Below are positions 41,309 through 51,633 of a stretch of DNA of 55,130 nt, one piece after another (the first letter of the stretch is position 1; each line of letters opens with the position of its first letter). The stretch is from JBFWNG01 sp050251195 (GTDB taxonomy: Bacteria > Bdellovibrionota_B > Oligoflexia > Oligoflexales > Oligoflexaceae). Made by a program: the position numbers and the translations under genes. The DNA lies in contig JBFWNG010000021.1 of the NCBI GenBank assembly GCA_050251195.1, forward strand, positions 1 through 55,130. The letters run 5' to 3'. The notes under the pieces are model-generated. The model saw nothing but the letters and a program-made list of their open reading frames with translations. It had not been told where the DNA came from and searched no databases.

Positions 41309-43174
41309 ATGGCCAAACGAGTTCAGATCACTGGGGAGATTCAGCCCCAGGGATTACAGCCGCAAGCCCGGCCCGTAGATACCTATTACCAGCCCCAGGA
41401 AAAACCGGTCGCCCCACCACCGAAAACCAATAGCTTGCTGCAACTGGCGGAATCCCTTCAATCGATCCAGCCAGGTTTAGACCGGTTTATCGCCAACCGG
41501 GACAAGCAGGTTACCGAAAAACAAAAAGTTGAAGCTGAAACAATGGCCGGGCAATTGGCCCTCCAAAACCAGTCTGATTGGAACTCCTCCATTCAATCCG
41601 TTCGCAAGAAACTGAGTGATCCAAATCTTGCTCCCATTGAACGGGAACGCTTATCAAAGCAACTCCAGTTGTTCCAGTCGTCCAACCCCTGGCTTCGGAT
41701 CTACTTTGACAAAGCGCAACTCGGCCAAAAGGCGTTGGAATTTGATCAATCGGTTCGTACCGAATGGGCCAATAACCCGGTTCGAGACAGCGATAACCCG
41801 GCTGACTTTGACATCTTCTTTGAAGAGCGATTGAACAAGGCGTTTGAAGGCATTCAGAGTAAGTATCATACGCGGGCCTTTGCGGAAGATTTCTTTCCCC
41901 AGGCCCAGAAAACCCGTGATGCTTTATTGAATGAGCATATCAACTACCGGCAAAAGCAAGTCATTGAGAATGCCAAAAATGCTTTCAGCAGTCTGGCGAC
42001 CACCAAGCTGAACGGGTTTCGGGAAGCCTTGCAAACAACCTTGGTTGATCGGGCACTCGCCATCGGTGAGATAGAAACACTGGATGGGAACCAAAAACTG
42101 GAGATGTTCCAGAAAGACCGGGACGCGCTTTATCAGCAATGGGCGGATGACTTATCCAACGAGGCGAAAAAGGCCATCCAGATGACGGGCGGCAGTGGCA
42201 CCGAGATGAACGCCATTCTAGCCGAGTCCATCATTGCGGTGGCCTCCGAAGCCAAAAATCCGAAGATTCTGGATTTGGCCCGCTATGTTACCACCAGGGA
42301 CAAAGCCAAACTCAGTGATATTGCTGACATCAAAGGGAAACTCAATGATGCCAGAAGAGCCATTAACAGCGAACGATTCACCGATGTTCAACGAGAAGAC
42401 GCCTTGGAGGAGCGAGACCGGAAAGAATTCTTACGAAAAGCCCAAGTGGAAATCTTTGATAACTTGCATGGCGATCCCTGGCAGGATTTGTCCAAGTACC
42501 GCAAGGACTTCAATGAGAAACAGATGGCCGATGAATTCCTGGAAATATTGCAAGTCCAGCGGAAACTCCAGGAACAACGCAGGAACCCCATTCCCCAAGG
42601 CAGGGGCGGTACGGCAGATGTGGGGAATTACGTGTATGGCGGTGGCACCGATATTGGGAAAGTGAATCGAGCCTTTCTCAACAATGACATCACTGACGAT
42701 GAATACCGCCAATACGGACAGACGGTGAACATAAACCGGGATCGGGAATTACGGGATTCCGGCCTATCTCAATTGAAAAAGGAACTTACCGAAACCGCCG
42801 TTCAAAACGCCATCGATAAATACAAACTCAACCTGTCCAGCTTTGCCGCTAACCGGGCTGAGAGGACAAAGAGCCGGAATATCCAAGTGGAAACTGAAGT
42901 CCGGCGATCTATTGATTCCTGGATACGAGAGCAAGAGAAGAAGAATCTCTCGCCTTCGCGGGATGAACTCAATGACTACCTCTGGAACAAGCTCTTTCCC
43001 AGATTGGATAAACAGTTTGGAGCGAGTCCCCAAAGTGGGACACAAAACCCCTCTCAAAATACCTCGCTTACGCCGGAACGAGGCAAGCAAATGATTCAGG
43101 AAATCAACCGTTCTACTCTCACGCCACAACGCAAGCAACAGGCCATCCAGGCCATTCAAAAGAGGATTAAATAG
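41309..43174 (+). CDS. Internal virion protein C, T7 gp15-like
   Basis: 621 residues (T7 gp15 747). Highly charged and helical with IARFIANRD-like opening segments (SIQPGLDRFIANRDKQ) and a long alpha-helical body. Assigned from size and place between gp14-like and gp16-like genes. It forms the periplasmic tunnel of the ejectosome. The C-terminal end (TPQRKQQAIQAIQKRI) is basic. Confidence 0.85.
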   Translation: MAKRVQITGEIQPQGLQPQARPVDTYYQPQEKPVAPPPKTNSLLQLAESLQSIQPGLDRFIANRDKQVTEKQKVEAETMAGQLALQNQSDWNSSIQSVRKKLSDPNLAPIERERLSKQLQLFQSSNPWLRIYFDKAQLGQKALEFDQSVRTEWANNPVRDSDNPADFDIFFEERLNKAFEGIQSKYHTRAFAEDFFPQAQKTRDALLNEHINYRQKQVIENAKNAFSSLATTKLNGFREALQTTLVDRALAIGEIETLDGNQKLEMFQKDRDALYQQWADDLSNEAKKAIQMTGGSGTEMNAILAESIIAVASEAKNPKILDLARYVTTRDKAKLSDIADIKGKLNDARRAINSERFTDVQREDALEERDRKEFLRKAQVEIFDNLHGDPWQDLSKYRKDFNEKQMADEFLEILQVQRKLQEQRRNPIPQGRGGTADVGNYVYGGGTDIGKVNRAFLNNDITDDEYRQYGQTVNINRDRELRDSGLSQLKKELTETAVQNAIDKYKLNLSSFAANRAERTKSRNIQVETEVRRSIDSWIREQEKKNLSPSRDELNDYLWNKLFPRLDKQFGASPQSGTQNPSQNTSLTPERGKQMIQEINRSTLTPQRKQQAIQAIQKRIK

Positions 43175-43176
43175 GT

Positions 43177-46100
43177 ATGCCGAATGAATTCAGCCCAGAG
43201 CTTCAATCGATCTTGGAAGAAGAAGGAATTACGGAACAACCGGCTAAAGCGGCTGAAACACCCAATGAGCTTCCGGTTGAAACGCCGGAAATAGTCACTT
43301 CTGAACCTTCTGATGAGGAAGGGTTTGATCTCGGTGGTGCAGCGCTCGATGTCACCATTGGCATCCCGGAAGCGGTCGGCATGGGAGCCGTGAATTCGGT
43401 GGGAGAAACCATTGAAGGTTTATACGGCGCGGCGGACTGGGTATCTAATCGCTTTGGCGGAGACCTGCCCGATAAGGAGTACACACCCTATGAACCTAGC
43501 ACCACCACCGGCAAGGTGCTGGAACCCATTGCCCGGTTTGTGGGTGGGTTTGTCGGAGCCGGAAAATTCTTGAAAATGGCGGGCTGGGCCAGTAAAGGGA
43601 AGAAGGCATGGGATATTACACGCGCCGCTGTTCAGGGTGGGTTGGCCGATTTCTTTTCCTTTGACGCCCATGAACAACGCCTTTCCAACTTGGTTCAGGA
43701 AAACCCGGCCCTCAGAAATCCGGTTAGTGAATACCTTCAGGCCAAACCGGAAGACTCGGAAGCCGAAGGCCGGTTCAAGAACGTGGTGGAAGGGATGGGT
43801 CTTGGTGTAGCAACCGAGGGGCTATTCACCGCACTCAAACAACTGAAGAGACTCCGATGGCTTAGAGGAACCAAGGGTGACGCGGGAGCCGCCGAGGAAC
43901 TGGCCAAGAATAGTGACTCCATTGATGCCGAACTTGATATGCTCTTCCCCAAAAAAGTAACAACCAAAGTGGAAGGCAAAATTGTAGATCCCAGCTTAGC
44001 GCCTCTTCTCGATGAATCCGGCAAGCCAATCAATACTTATACCCCTCCGATTGATACCGCAAAGGCGGAAGCTTACGGCAAAGAGTTTAACCGGATTCTG
44101 GAGGAGGGTGGCGATCCGACCAAAATCAATCTGACCCCCTACCTCGATCCAACTGCTTTCCAGAGTGCCGATAAGGTGGAAGCCTTGGTGGATCACATGG
44201 TTCAAGCCATTCGGGAGAACGACAAGGTAATCTCCCACCCGGAAACCATTGAAGAGGCTGAGAAACAATTCAGTGACACCATTTCCAGTTTGGCCGACAT
44301 CAAGGATGTTTCCAAGGAAAGCCTAACCCAGACACTCTTAAAAGATGCCGACACCATCCGGGAAGCAGGTGTCCGGGGTGTGGTGGTCTCCAACGTGTTG
44401 AACGCCATTGCACAGGAAGCCGACCGTTTGGCTCCCCTGGTCAAGAATCTGGATGATGATGCCGTCGCACAATTAGAGCAACTCCAGGAAGCAGCTTACC
44501 GGATTGTTCCGGCAGACAGTCTGGTTGGCACCGAGTTGGGCCGGAGTTTAAACGCCCGAAAAATCCGAAGCTCTTTTGCGAAAGACGCGGCGGAAATTCT
44601 CCAGAACCAAGGCATGAGTCCGCTGGAACTGGCCGAGGCTATCCAGAACGCCAAGAATATCTACGCCAAAAGCAAGGTGCTTCAACTGAGTCTGGATACC
44701 ATTACACGGGTTCGGATCAATGCGATGCTCTCCGGGCCAGTGACCCAGATGGTGAACATCACATCCAACCTGATCAAGACCGGTCTCGCTCCCTCGGAAT
44801 ATATTCTGGGCGGGTTGATTCAATCGGCCAAAGGGCTTGAATCGGGAAAAGAATCCATTCGGCAAGGCTTGAGCCTCTACCGTGGTATTTGGGGTTCAAT
44901 GGCAGATAGCTGGCGGATGGCCGGATCAGCCATCAAAAACCGGCGAGGCGTCTTCCGGGGCGGGGAGTTCTCCCAATTGGATGTCTTTGCCGAGTTGGAC
45001 AAGGCTGAAAATGTAGTGACCAATGCCCAGGATGCTTTGAAGTTTTCAACGCTGGAAGACCTGAAAGCCAGTAGTGAAAGAATTAACCAAGCCATTCAGG
45101 AGGGCGATACCGGTAAACTCACTTCTCTCGTGTGGAGTACCGGTTTACGGACGTTGGGTGCGGTGGTGGATATTCCGACAACTCTTTTGAATGGGGCCGA
45201 TGAATTTTTCCTGAACCTCAATGGTCGGGGCATGCTGTATTCGGAACTCACCGAACAGGGTTTGGCTCAAGGCTTGGCTCCCGGCAGTAAAGAACTGTCC
45301 CAATTTGTGGAAGAGAGCTTTCAAAAATACTTCAGCCAGAACGGCGCTTTAATTAAGGAAGATGAAATCGGGCGCCGGGTCTTTGCGTATGCCACGGATT
45401 CCAACTTCTCCAAGGCGATGACGGATGACACAATTTTCGGAAAGGTGGGCATATTACTCAAGAAAGGCTCGGAATCGGACGGCGTTTTCGGTTTTGCCAT
45501 GCAGAATATTTCTCCTTTTATCCGAACCCCGGCCAATCTCATTGAAGATGTACTGAACCATGTTCCGGGCGTCAACGTGATGCTCAACCGGCAGGTGAGA
45601 AAAGACCTCCAGGCGGGCGGCTTAAAGCAGGCCCGGCGCATCGGTGAAATGATCACCGGTTCCATGTTTCTGGCGACAGCGGCAGGATTGGTTTCTCAAG
45701 GCCATATTACGGGTTCAGGGCCAACCAATCCTCAGCTCCGAAACCAGCTCAAACGTGCGGGATGGAAGCCCTATTCCATTCGTATCCCGGATGCCAACTC
45801 CCCCGATGGATACCGCTATTTTGAACTGGCCCGGTTTGAACCATATTCGACGTATTTCACGGTGGTGGCTGATTTTATGGAAGCCCAACAAGCCGGTGCC
45901 CGTGGCGATAGCCAAGAGTTTTACAGCAAGTTAGTGGGCAGCATCACCAGTAACCTGACCAGCCGGAAATATCTGACCGGTCTAATCGACACGATGGATC
46001 TCATTGGCGGGATGGCGTATGGCGATCTCGATTCGGTGGAGAAATTCACCAATGATCTGGCAGGGAGCTTTGTACCATCCCTGGGAAAAGCCGTGCGGGA

Positions 46101-46776
46101 AATACAAGATCCCATGTATCGGGATGCTCGAACCTTTGTAGATGCCATGCGGAACCGAACCCCGTTTCTTTCGGAGAATGTACCGGTGCATTATGACTTC
46201 CGGGGCAAGCCTTCGTTGACACCGATTTTGAGTCTGTACACCAAATCCGATATGGATGAGATTGACGTGGAAGTTTTGAAACTGTCTCAACTAGGTGGGC
46301 AAGTGGATACGGTCTCCAACCGGGATCGGCGCTTTCTCAGTCAATTCAAAAGCAAAGACGGAAAGACTGCGTATGAACGCCTGAACGAATTGATGGGTGA
46401 AGTGGGCTTGTTGTACTTCCGCGAGGATATGGAAGGCAAGACACTGACCGACATGCTCAAGGAAGTGATTCATTCCAAGGATTATCATGCAGCTTCTGAT
46501 CCGTTTACCTCCCATGAGTTCCAGGGACAGGGTGGCAAGGTCTTCATGCTTCGCAATGAGGTTGCCCGTTACCGCGATGCGGCAATGGAGCAACTATTTT
46601 TGGAAGGTTTCAAGAATGCTAATGGAGAAGGGGTCGCCAAGGTTCTTGAGATCAAGAAAACCATTCCGAAGGTGCAAACCCAGGAGGACTTGCAACAGCT
46701 TCTACAAGGCGACACTGGCTCCTCCGGCGATGCCAATCCAGATGCTTACGATCCTATCTTTCAATTTGGGCAATAA
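43177..46776 (+). CDS. Internal virion protein D, T7 gp16-like
   Basis: 1199 residues (T7 gp16 1318). Largest ejection protein, spanning the inner membrane in the channel. Regions seen: an acidic N-terminus, an amphipathic segment VDIPTTLLNGADEFFLNLNG, FVGGFVGAGKFLKMAGWA and INAMLSGPVTQMVNITSNL. I see no lytic transglycosylase domain at the N-terminus, which T7 gp16 has; peptidoglycan opening at entry must come from elsewhere. Otherwise the order 14-15-16-17 is classical. Confidence 0.87.
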   Translation: MPNEFSPELQSILEEEGITEQPAKAAETPNELPVETPEIVTSEPSDEEGFDLGGAALDVTIGIPEAVGMGAVNSVGETIEGLYGAADWVSNRFGGDLPDKEYTPYEPSTTTGKVLEPIARFVGGFVGAGKFLKMAGWASKGKKAWDITRAAVQGGLADFFSFDAHEQRLSNLVQENPALRNPVSEYLQAKPEDSEAEGRFKNVVEGMGLGVATEGLFTALKQLKRLRWLRGTKGDAGAAEELAKNSDSIDAELDMLFPKKVTTKVEGKIVDPSLAPLLDESGKPINTYTPPIDTAKAEAYGKEFNRILEEGGDPTKINLTPYLDPTAFQSADKVEALVDHMVQAIRENDKVISHPETIEEAEKQFSDTISSLADIKDVSKESLTQTLLKDADTIREAGVRGVVVSNVLNAIAQEADRLAPLVKNLDDDAVAQLEQLQEAAYRIVPADSLVGTELGRSLNARKIRSSFAKDAAEILQNQGMSPLELAEAIQNAKNIYAKSKVLQLSLDTITRVRINAMLSGPVTQMVNITSNLIKTGLAPSEYILGGLIQSAKGLESGKESIRQGLSLYRGIWGSMADSWRMAGSAIKNRRGVFRGGEFSQLDVFAELDKAENVVTNAQDALKFSTLEDLKASSERINQAIQEGDTGKLTSLVWSTGLRTLGAVVDIPTTLLNGADEFFLNLNGRGMLYSELTEQGLAQGLAPGSKELSQFVEESFQKYFSQNGALIKEDEIGRRVFAYATDSNFSKAMTDDTIFGKVGILLKKGSESDGVFGFAMQNISPFIRTPANLIEDVLNHVPGVNVMLNRQVRKDLQAGGLKQARRIGEMITGSMFLATAAGLVSQGHITGSGPTNPQLRNQLKRAGWKPYSIRIPDANSPDGYRYFELARFEPYSTYFTVVADFMEAQQAGARGDSQEFYSKLVGSITSNLTSRKYLTGLIDTMDLIGGMAYGDLDSVEKFTNDLAGSFVPSLGKAVREIQDPMYRDARTFVDAMRNRTPFLSENVPVHYDFRGKPSLTPILSLYTKSDMDEIDVEVLKLSQLGGQVDTVSNRDRRFLSQFKSKDGKTAYERLNELMGEVGLLYFREDMEGKTLTDMLKEVIHSKDYHAASDPFTSHEFQGQGGKVFMLRNEVARYRDAAMEQLFLEGFKNANGEGVAKVLEIKKTIPKVQTQEDLQQLLQGDTGSSGDANPDAYDPIFQFGQ

Positions 46777-46788
46777 AAGGAGACCTTA

Positions 46789-49431
46789 ATGCCCCTATCC
46801 TTCGTGCAGTACACGGCGGATGGGGTAACGGACACGTTCAACATCCCCTTTGGCTATCTCAGTAAAACGGATATCCAGGTCAGAGTGGATAACGTTTTGG
46901 ATGCAAGCGTCACCTTTCCAACGGCCTCCACCGTTCAAACTTCCAGCATGCCAGCCAACGGGGCAATTGTGGAAGTGAAGCGGGTAACACCCAATACCAC
47001 CAGGGTGGTGGATTTTCAGGACGGATCGCTCCTGAGCGAAGTAGACCTGGATCAATCCGCCCTTCAAAACTTTTATGTCATGCAGGAACTGTATGATGAC
47101 CTGGGCAACAAGCTGGGTCTAAACAGCGCCAATGTTTTTGATGCCCAAAACAAGAAGATTATTAACCTGGCATTGGCAACCGATTCTCTGGATGCGGCGA
47201 ATAAACAATATGTGGATAATGTGCTTGGCACCTGGGCACCCAAAGATGCTTCCTATCTGACCCTTGCTGCTAATGGCTCACTGACTTCCGAACGTATCCT
47301 CACACCGGGCACCGGATTAACCGGGAACGATGGCGGAGCCGGAAGCGCCTATACCCTGGCCCTGAGTATTCCAGTTTCAACGGCTCATGGCGGCACGGGT
47401 CTGACTGCGATTGGCACAGCCAACCAGATGCTGGGTGTGAATAATGCGGCCAATGGTCTGGAATACAAAACCCTCACGGCGGGAAGCGGGATCAGTGTTT
47501 CTCATGGCGCTGGAACGGTCACGGTGAATTCCACCATTACCCAATACACCGATGAGATGGCCCAAGATGCCGTGGGTGGCATGCTTTCCGATACGGCCAC
47601 CATTGATGCGACTTACAATGATGCGGGTGCCAGCATCACACTGGATCTGAAAGACAATAGCGTCTCCAATGCCAAGCTGAGAGACTCAAGCGGACTTTCC
47701 ATCATTGGCCGTTCAGCCAATTCCATTGGCTATCCTGCGGATATTACGGCTGGGAGTGACGGCGATATCCTGAGACGTTCCGGCAGCACGTTGGGTTTTG
47801 GCAGCGTTCCTTTCACCAGCGTGACAGGGCTGGGTGCTTTAGCAGACAAGAATACGGTTGGAACATCCGATGTTGATAACGATGCTGTTTCCAATACCAA
47901 GTTGAGGGATTCTGGTGGGCTTTCTGTGATTGGCCGTTCCGCCAACTCAAGTGGTGATCCGGCAGATATTACGGCGGGCAGTGATGGCGATATTCTCAGA
48001 CGTTCCGGGACAACGCTGGGCTTTGGAACAATTCTTTCAACCAGCGTGACTGGATTGGGTTCATTGGCCACACAAAGCACCATTGGAACTTCTGATATTG
48101 ATGACGAGGCCGTTACCTTCGACAAGGTTCAGGATGTCTCGTCTCAAATTCTTCTGGGACGATCAACTGCCGGTTCCGGGGAAATCGAGGAGATCACTCT
48201 TGGGACGGGCTTATCCCTGGATGCCGGTGAACTAAGCGCAACCGGTGGCGGCGGTGGTGGTGGGGCACCGACAGACGCCACCTATATTACCCAAACGCCA
48301 AGCGCTGGGTTATCGGATGAACAAGCATTGTCAGACTTGGCCACCGGGCTTGTCAAAGTCACTACGGGTACGGGAGTATTATCCAGTGTTCCGGCTCCTA
48401 CGGGGGATGTGGTTGGTACAACAGACACGCAAACGCTCACCAATAAAAAGATCAATCCCAGGGTGGTCGCCCTGACTTCCGGTACGACCGTCAATACAGA
48501 TGCTTCGGCAGGCGATTTGTTCACATTGCTTCTGGCTGAGGACGCAACAATGGCGGCTCCCACCAACCCGACAAACGGACAGATTATTACTTACCGTATC
48601 CAGGAAGATACGACGGGTGGATGGAATCTTTCCTGGGATTCAGCCTTTGGCATTCTCAGGATCGATGCTGTGTCGCAACTTCTTGCGTATTTTGGTGCGC
48701 CGAGTTCGGGTCTTACCGCACAACCCTTTGTCTGGAATGATTCGAGTTCCATCAGTGATTTGCTGCAAGGCGCGGAAGCCGGAAGCGTGTTGAACGTCTC
48801 CTTCCAGTACAGCGCCACCAGCGGTAAATGGGAACAGATTCAGGTTGACCGGGGTTGGATTGAAGCGGAAGGCAGTTTCGTTGAAGGGGCCGTTGCCGGA
48901 ACGATTGAAGATTTATCGGATGACCATGATGAGATCAGTCCCGGCCCTGGTACGACTGACTGGAGTAATCCAAGCAACGCCCTTACCAGTGATGATACTT
49001 ACGCCACGGTCAGTCTGACGAATGGCGAGATTTCCTACTGGTTGAAAGTCTCTGACTTTGATTTGGGTATACCGCCGGATGGCGTGAGCGTCTCCTGTAC
49101 GATCCGATTGCTCTTGGAAATTGAGGCCAAGGCATCTGCTGCCGGGGATTACATGTTTGTTGCGGCTCCTATGATGGATGCGCCTTCTGACTATGTTGGC
49201 AATTATGAAAACCAAGCTTTTTATTATGATGGCGACTTTCCTGCGGAATTGCCGCTTACCACGTCTGATCAGACCTTTGAACTGGCGATGGGATTATTCA
49301 CCTCCAATGCCTGGGCGGCACAACCTGAATTCGGGGTCTCATTCCAGGTTGTGAATACAGCAGGTGTTGGCACCCAGACGATCTCGGTTGACCGGGTGCG
49401 TCTGAAAGCCACTTGGGTTGATCCAGGCTAA
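46789..49431 (+). CDS. Tail fiber protein, T7 gp17-like N-terminus
   Basis: 880 residues. The first ~150 are the T7 tail-fiber attachment domain (FVQYTADGVTDTFNIPFGYL, then LLSEVDLDQSALQNFYVMQELYDDL and KQYVDN). Three 75-residue repeats follow (47674, 47899, 48124; 'GLSVIGRSANS.GDPADI'). The C-terminal part is unlike T7 and should hold the host-receptor domain. No chaperone or fiber-assembly gene follows. Length and repeats suggest a long trimeric shaft. Confidence 0.93.
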   Translation: MPLSFVQYTADGVTDTFNIPFGYLSKTDIQVRVDNVLDASVTFPTASTVQTSSMPANGAIVEVKRVTPNTTRVVDFQDGSLLSEVDLDQSALQNFYVMQELYDDLGNKLGLNSANVFDAQNKKIINLALATDSLDAANKQYVDNVLGTWAPKDASYLTLAANGSLTSERILTPGTGLTGNDGGAGSAYTLALSIPVSTAHGGTGLTAIGTANQMLGVNNAANGLEYKTLTAGSGISVSHGAGTVTVNSTITQYTDEMAQDAVGGMLSDTATIDATYNDAGASITLDLKDNSVSNAKLRDSSGLSIIGRSANSIGYPADITAGSDGDILRRSGSTLGFGSVPFTSVTGLGALADKNTVGTSDVDNDAVSNTKLRDSGGLSVIGRSANSSGDPADITAGSDGDILRRSGTTLGFGTILSTSVTGLGSLATQSTIGTSDIDDEAVTFDKVQDVSSQILLGRSTAGSGEIEEITLGTGLSLDAGELSATGGGGGGGAPTDATYITQTPSAGLSDEQALSDLATGLVKVTTGTGVLSSVPAPTGDVVGTTDTQTLTNKKINPRVVALTSGTTVNTDASAGDLFTLLLAEDATMAAPTNPTNGQIITYRIQEDTTGGWNLSWDSAFGILRIDAVSQLLAYFGAPSSGLTAQPFVWNDSSSISDLLQGAEAGSVLNVSFQYSATSGKWEQIQVDRGWIEAEGSFVEGAVAGTIEDLSDDHDEISPGPGTTDWSNPSNALTSDDTYATVSLTNGEISYWLKVSDFDLGIPPDGVSVSCTIRLLLEIEAKASAAGDYMFVAAPMMDAPSDYVGNYENQAFYYDGDFPAELPLTTSDQTFELAMGLFTSNAWAAQPEFGVSFQVVNTAGVGTQTISVDRVRLKATWVDPG
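47674..48195 (+). repeat. Three 225-bp tandem repeats in the tail fiber gene
   Basis: Units begin at 47674, 47899 and 48124 with exact 225-bp (75-codon) spacing: KLRDSSGLS, KLRDSGGLS, KVQDVSSQ. The first two are nearly identical and the third has diverged and is truncated. Unequal exchange could change shaft length. Confidence 0.75.
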
Positions 49432-49465
49432 ACAGACTTATTAAATCCAATCACGAGGACACATT

Positions 49466-49681
49466 ATGAAAGACAATGATACGATTTTCCTTCATCTTGG
49501 TAGGCTGGAAGGGAAAGTGGATGCGATTCTTTCCAACCAAACCCTGATGGCGAATCAACAGGAAGACCATGATAAACGCATCGGAAAACTGGAACACCAC
49601 CATTCTTGGTTCCTCGGCGCTTCCGCTGTGGTGGCCAGCGTGGTGGCAACCGCCGTGGGATTCATCAAGGGAGGCCACTGA
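49466..49681 (+). CDS. Probable holin (T7 gp17.5 position)
   Basis: 71 residues. N-terminal coiled coil (LGRLEGKVDAILSNQTLM) and one membrane segment near the C-terminus (WFLGASAVVASVVATAVGFI). Placed directly after the fiber gene and before terS, where T7 has holin 17.5 (67 residues). It overlaps the next gene at TGATG. Pore formation is inferred from position and topology. Confidence 0.7.
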   Translation: MKDNDTIFLHLGRLEGKVDAILSNQTLMANQQEDHDKRIGKLEHHHSWFLGASAVVASVVATAVGFIKGGH

Positions 49682-49914
49682 TGGAACAGAATAAAAAAGA
49701 AGAACAAATGAATGCGCTCTACGATCTGTTTCTGACGGATTTATTGGCGCTGGTAAAATCCGGGAAAGTGAAGGCGAGTGATCGTGCCGTGATTCGTCAA
49801 TTCCTGCGGGATCACGATATGGCCTCCAAGCACCCCAAGCCCAGCACCCTGGAAGCCTTGGTGGACAGACTCCCCCACTTTGGCGATGAAGATGCTCCGC
49901 CTGACGAATATTAG
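49681..49914 (+). CDS. Small terminase subunit, T7 gp18-like
   Basis: 77 residues (T7 gp18 89). Helical: LYDLFLTDLLALVKSGKVKASDRAVIRQFLRDHDM, with an acidic tail DEDAPPDEY. It recognises the phage DNA and starts packaging with the large subunit that follows. No separate Rz/spanin gene is seen between holin and terminase. Confidence 0.85.
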   Translation: MEQNKKEEQMNALYDLFLTDLLALVKSGKVKASDRAVIRQFLRDHDMASKHPKPSTLEALVDRLPHFGDEDAPPDEY

Positions 49915-49919
49915 GGCCA

Positions 49920-51605
49920 ATGCAAAAACCAGTGAAAGACCCGTTGCTAGACTTCAGGGTCTTTTTGTTTGTCGTCTGGAAGTTCCTGGGACTACCTGAA
50001 CCAACGCCCATCCAGTATGACATTGCCAACTGGTTGCAACAGATTTATCGCAAGCGCGGCCCGCGCCGGGCCATCATCGAAGCCTTCCGGGGTGTGGGGA
50101 AAAGCTGGATTACCGTCGCTTTTGTTTGCTGGGCGCTCTATCTCAATCCTCAATTGAAGATACTCGTGGTCTCGGCTTCCAAGTTTCATGCCGATAACTT
50201 CACCACCTTTGCAATGCGCCTCATTCTGGATATGCCCGAACTGGAGCATCTGAAACCCAGAGGCGATCAGCGAAACTCAAAAGTCAGCTTTGATGTCGGC
50301 CCGGCCACGGCTGACCTGGCACCCTCAGTAAAATCAGTAGGGATTACAGGCCAGTTGGCCGGTTCACGGGCTGATCTAATTGTCGTTGATGACGTAGAAG
50401 TTCCCAACAATTCTGCCACCCAGATGATGCGGGAGAAGCTGGCCGAAGCCGTCAAGGAATTCGATGCCATCTTGAAACCCAATGGCATTGTGATTTATCT
50501 CGGCACCCCTCAAACCGAGATGAGCTTGTACAATGTCTTACCGGAACGAGGCTATACATTGCGAATCTGGACTGCTCGATATCCAGGCAGTGAACTGGTC
50601 AAGTATTACGGTGACAAGCTCTCTCCCAAGATCCTCAAAGCTCTGGAAGCTGATTCATCCTTGGTTGGCAGCCCTACTGATCCCAAACGGTTCTCAGACT
50701 TTGACTTATTGGAGCGTGAGAATTCTTACGGACGTTCGGGCTTCCAGTTGCAGTTCATGCTCAACACAAGATTGAGCGATGCCGAACGATACCCGCTCAA
50801 GCTCAATGACTTGGTGGTGCTGGACTGTAATACCGAACTGGCCCCTGAAAAGATCATCTGGGCTAGTTCACCGGAACTGATTATCAACGAGCTTCCCAAT
50901 GTGGGTCTGGGTGGAGATAAATATCATCGGCCAATGGCCATCCAAGGCCAGTGGATTCCCTACACCGGGTCAGTCATGGCCATTGACCCGTCAGGCCGAG
51001 GCAGTTCCGAGACTGCCTATGCCGTGGTCAAGATTCTGCATGGTTACTTGTTTTTGCTGGAGTCCGGCGGGTTTCTGGGTGGCTATACCGATGAGACACT
51101 GGGCAAGCTGGCGGAAATCGCCAAGCGGCAGAAGGTCAACCGAGTGCTGATCGAGTCCAACTTCGGGGATGGAATGTTCACGCAACTCCTGAAGCCGGTG
51201 ATGGCCAAGGTGCATCCGGTCACGATGGAGGAGGTCAAGCACAGCGTTCAGAAGGAAAAGCGGATTATCGATACGCTGGAGCCAGTCCTAAACCAACATC
51301 GGCTCATTGTAGATCGGCGACTCATTGAACAGGATTATCTTTCTACGGAAAATCTCCCGTCAGAGCAGTCTCTCAGATACCAGTTGTTCTATCAGATGAC
51401 CCGGATTACCAAAGAGCGGGGTGCCTTAGTCGAGTACGACCGGTTGGATGTTCTGGCAATGGCGGTGGCCTATTGGGTTGAACAGATGGCCCGTGACGTG
51501 GATATGGCCATTGCAGACGAGAAAGAACGCCGTCTCAAGGATGCCCTGGAGAACTTCATGGATCACGTTATAGGCCACAAGCCCAAGAGCGATACATGGA
51601 TGTGA
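49920..51605 (+). CDS. Large terminase subunit, T7 gp19-like
   Basis: 561 residues (T7 gp19 586). ATPase: Walker A AFRGVGKS and Walker B LIVVDDVE; coupling motif LGTPQTE. The nuclease domain begins MAIDPSGRGSSETAYA, with the first catalytic Asp. It packages DNA into the prohead and cuts concatemers. It is the last late gene; its 3' end faces the SPARTA operon 28 bases away. Confidence 0.96.
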   Translation: MQKPVKDPLLDFRVFLFVVWKFLGLPEPTPIQYDIANWLQQIYRKRGPRRAIIEAFRGVGKSWITVAFVCWALYLNPQLKILVVSASKFHADNFTTFAMRLILDMPELEHLKPRGDQRNSKVSFDVGPATADLAPSVKSVGITGQLAGSRADLIVVDDVEVPNNSATQMMREKLAEAVKEFDAILKPNGIVIYLGTPQTEMSLYNVLPERGYTLRIWTARYPGSELVKYYGDKLSPKILKALEADSSLVGSPTDPKRFSDFDLLERENSYGRSGFQLQFMLNTRLSDAERYPLKLNDLVVLDCNTELAPEKIIWASSPELIINELPNVGLGGDKYHRPMAIQGQWIPYTGSVMAIDPSGRGSSETAYAVVKILHGYLFLLESGGFLGGYTDETLGKLAEIAKRQKVNRVLIESNFGDGMFTQLLKPVMAKVHPVTMEEVKHSVQKEKRIIDTLEPVLNQHRLIVDRRLIEQDYLSTENLPSEQSLRYQLFYQMTRITKERGALVEYDRLDVLAMAVAYWVEQMARDVDMAIADEKERRLKDALENFMDHVIGHKPKSDTWM

Positions 51606-51633
51606 TGTTTTATCTACAGGACAGCGCATATTC

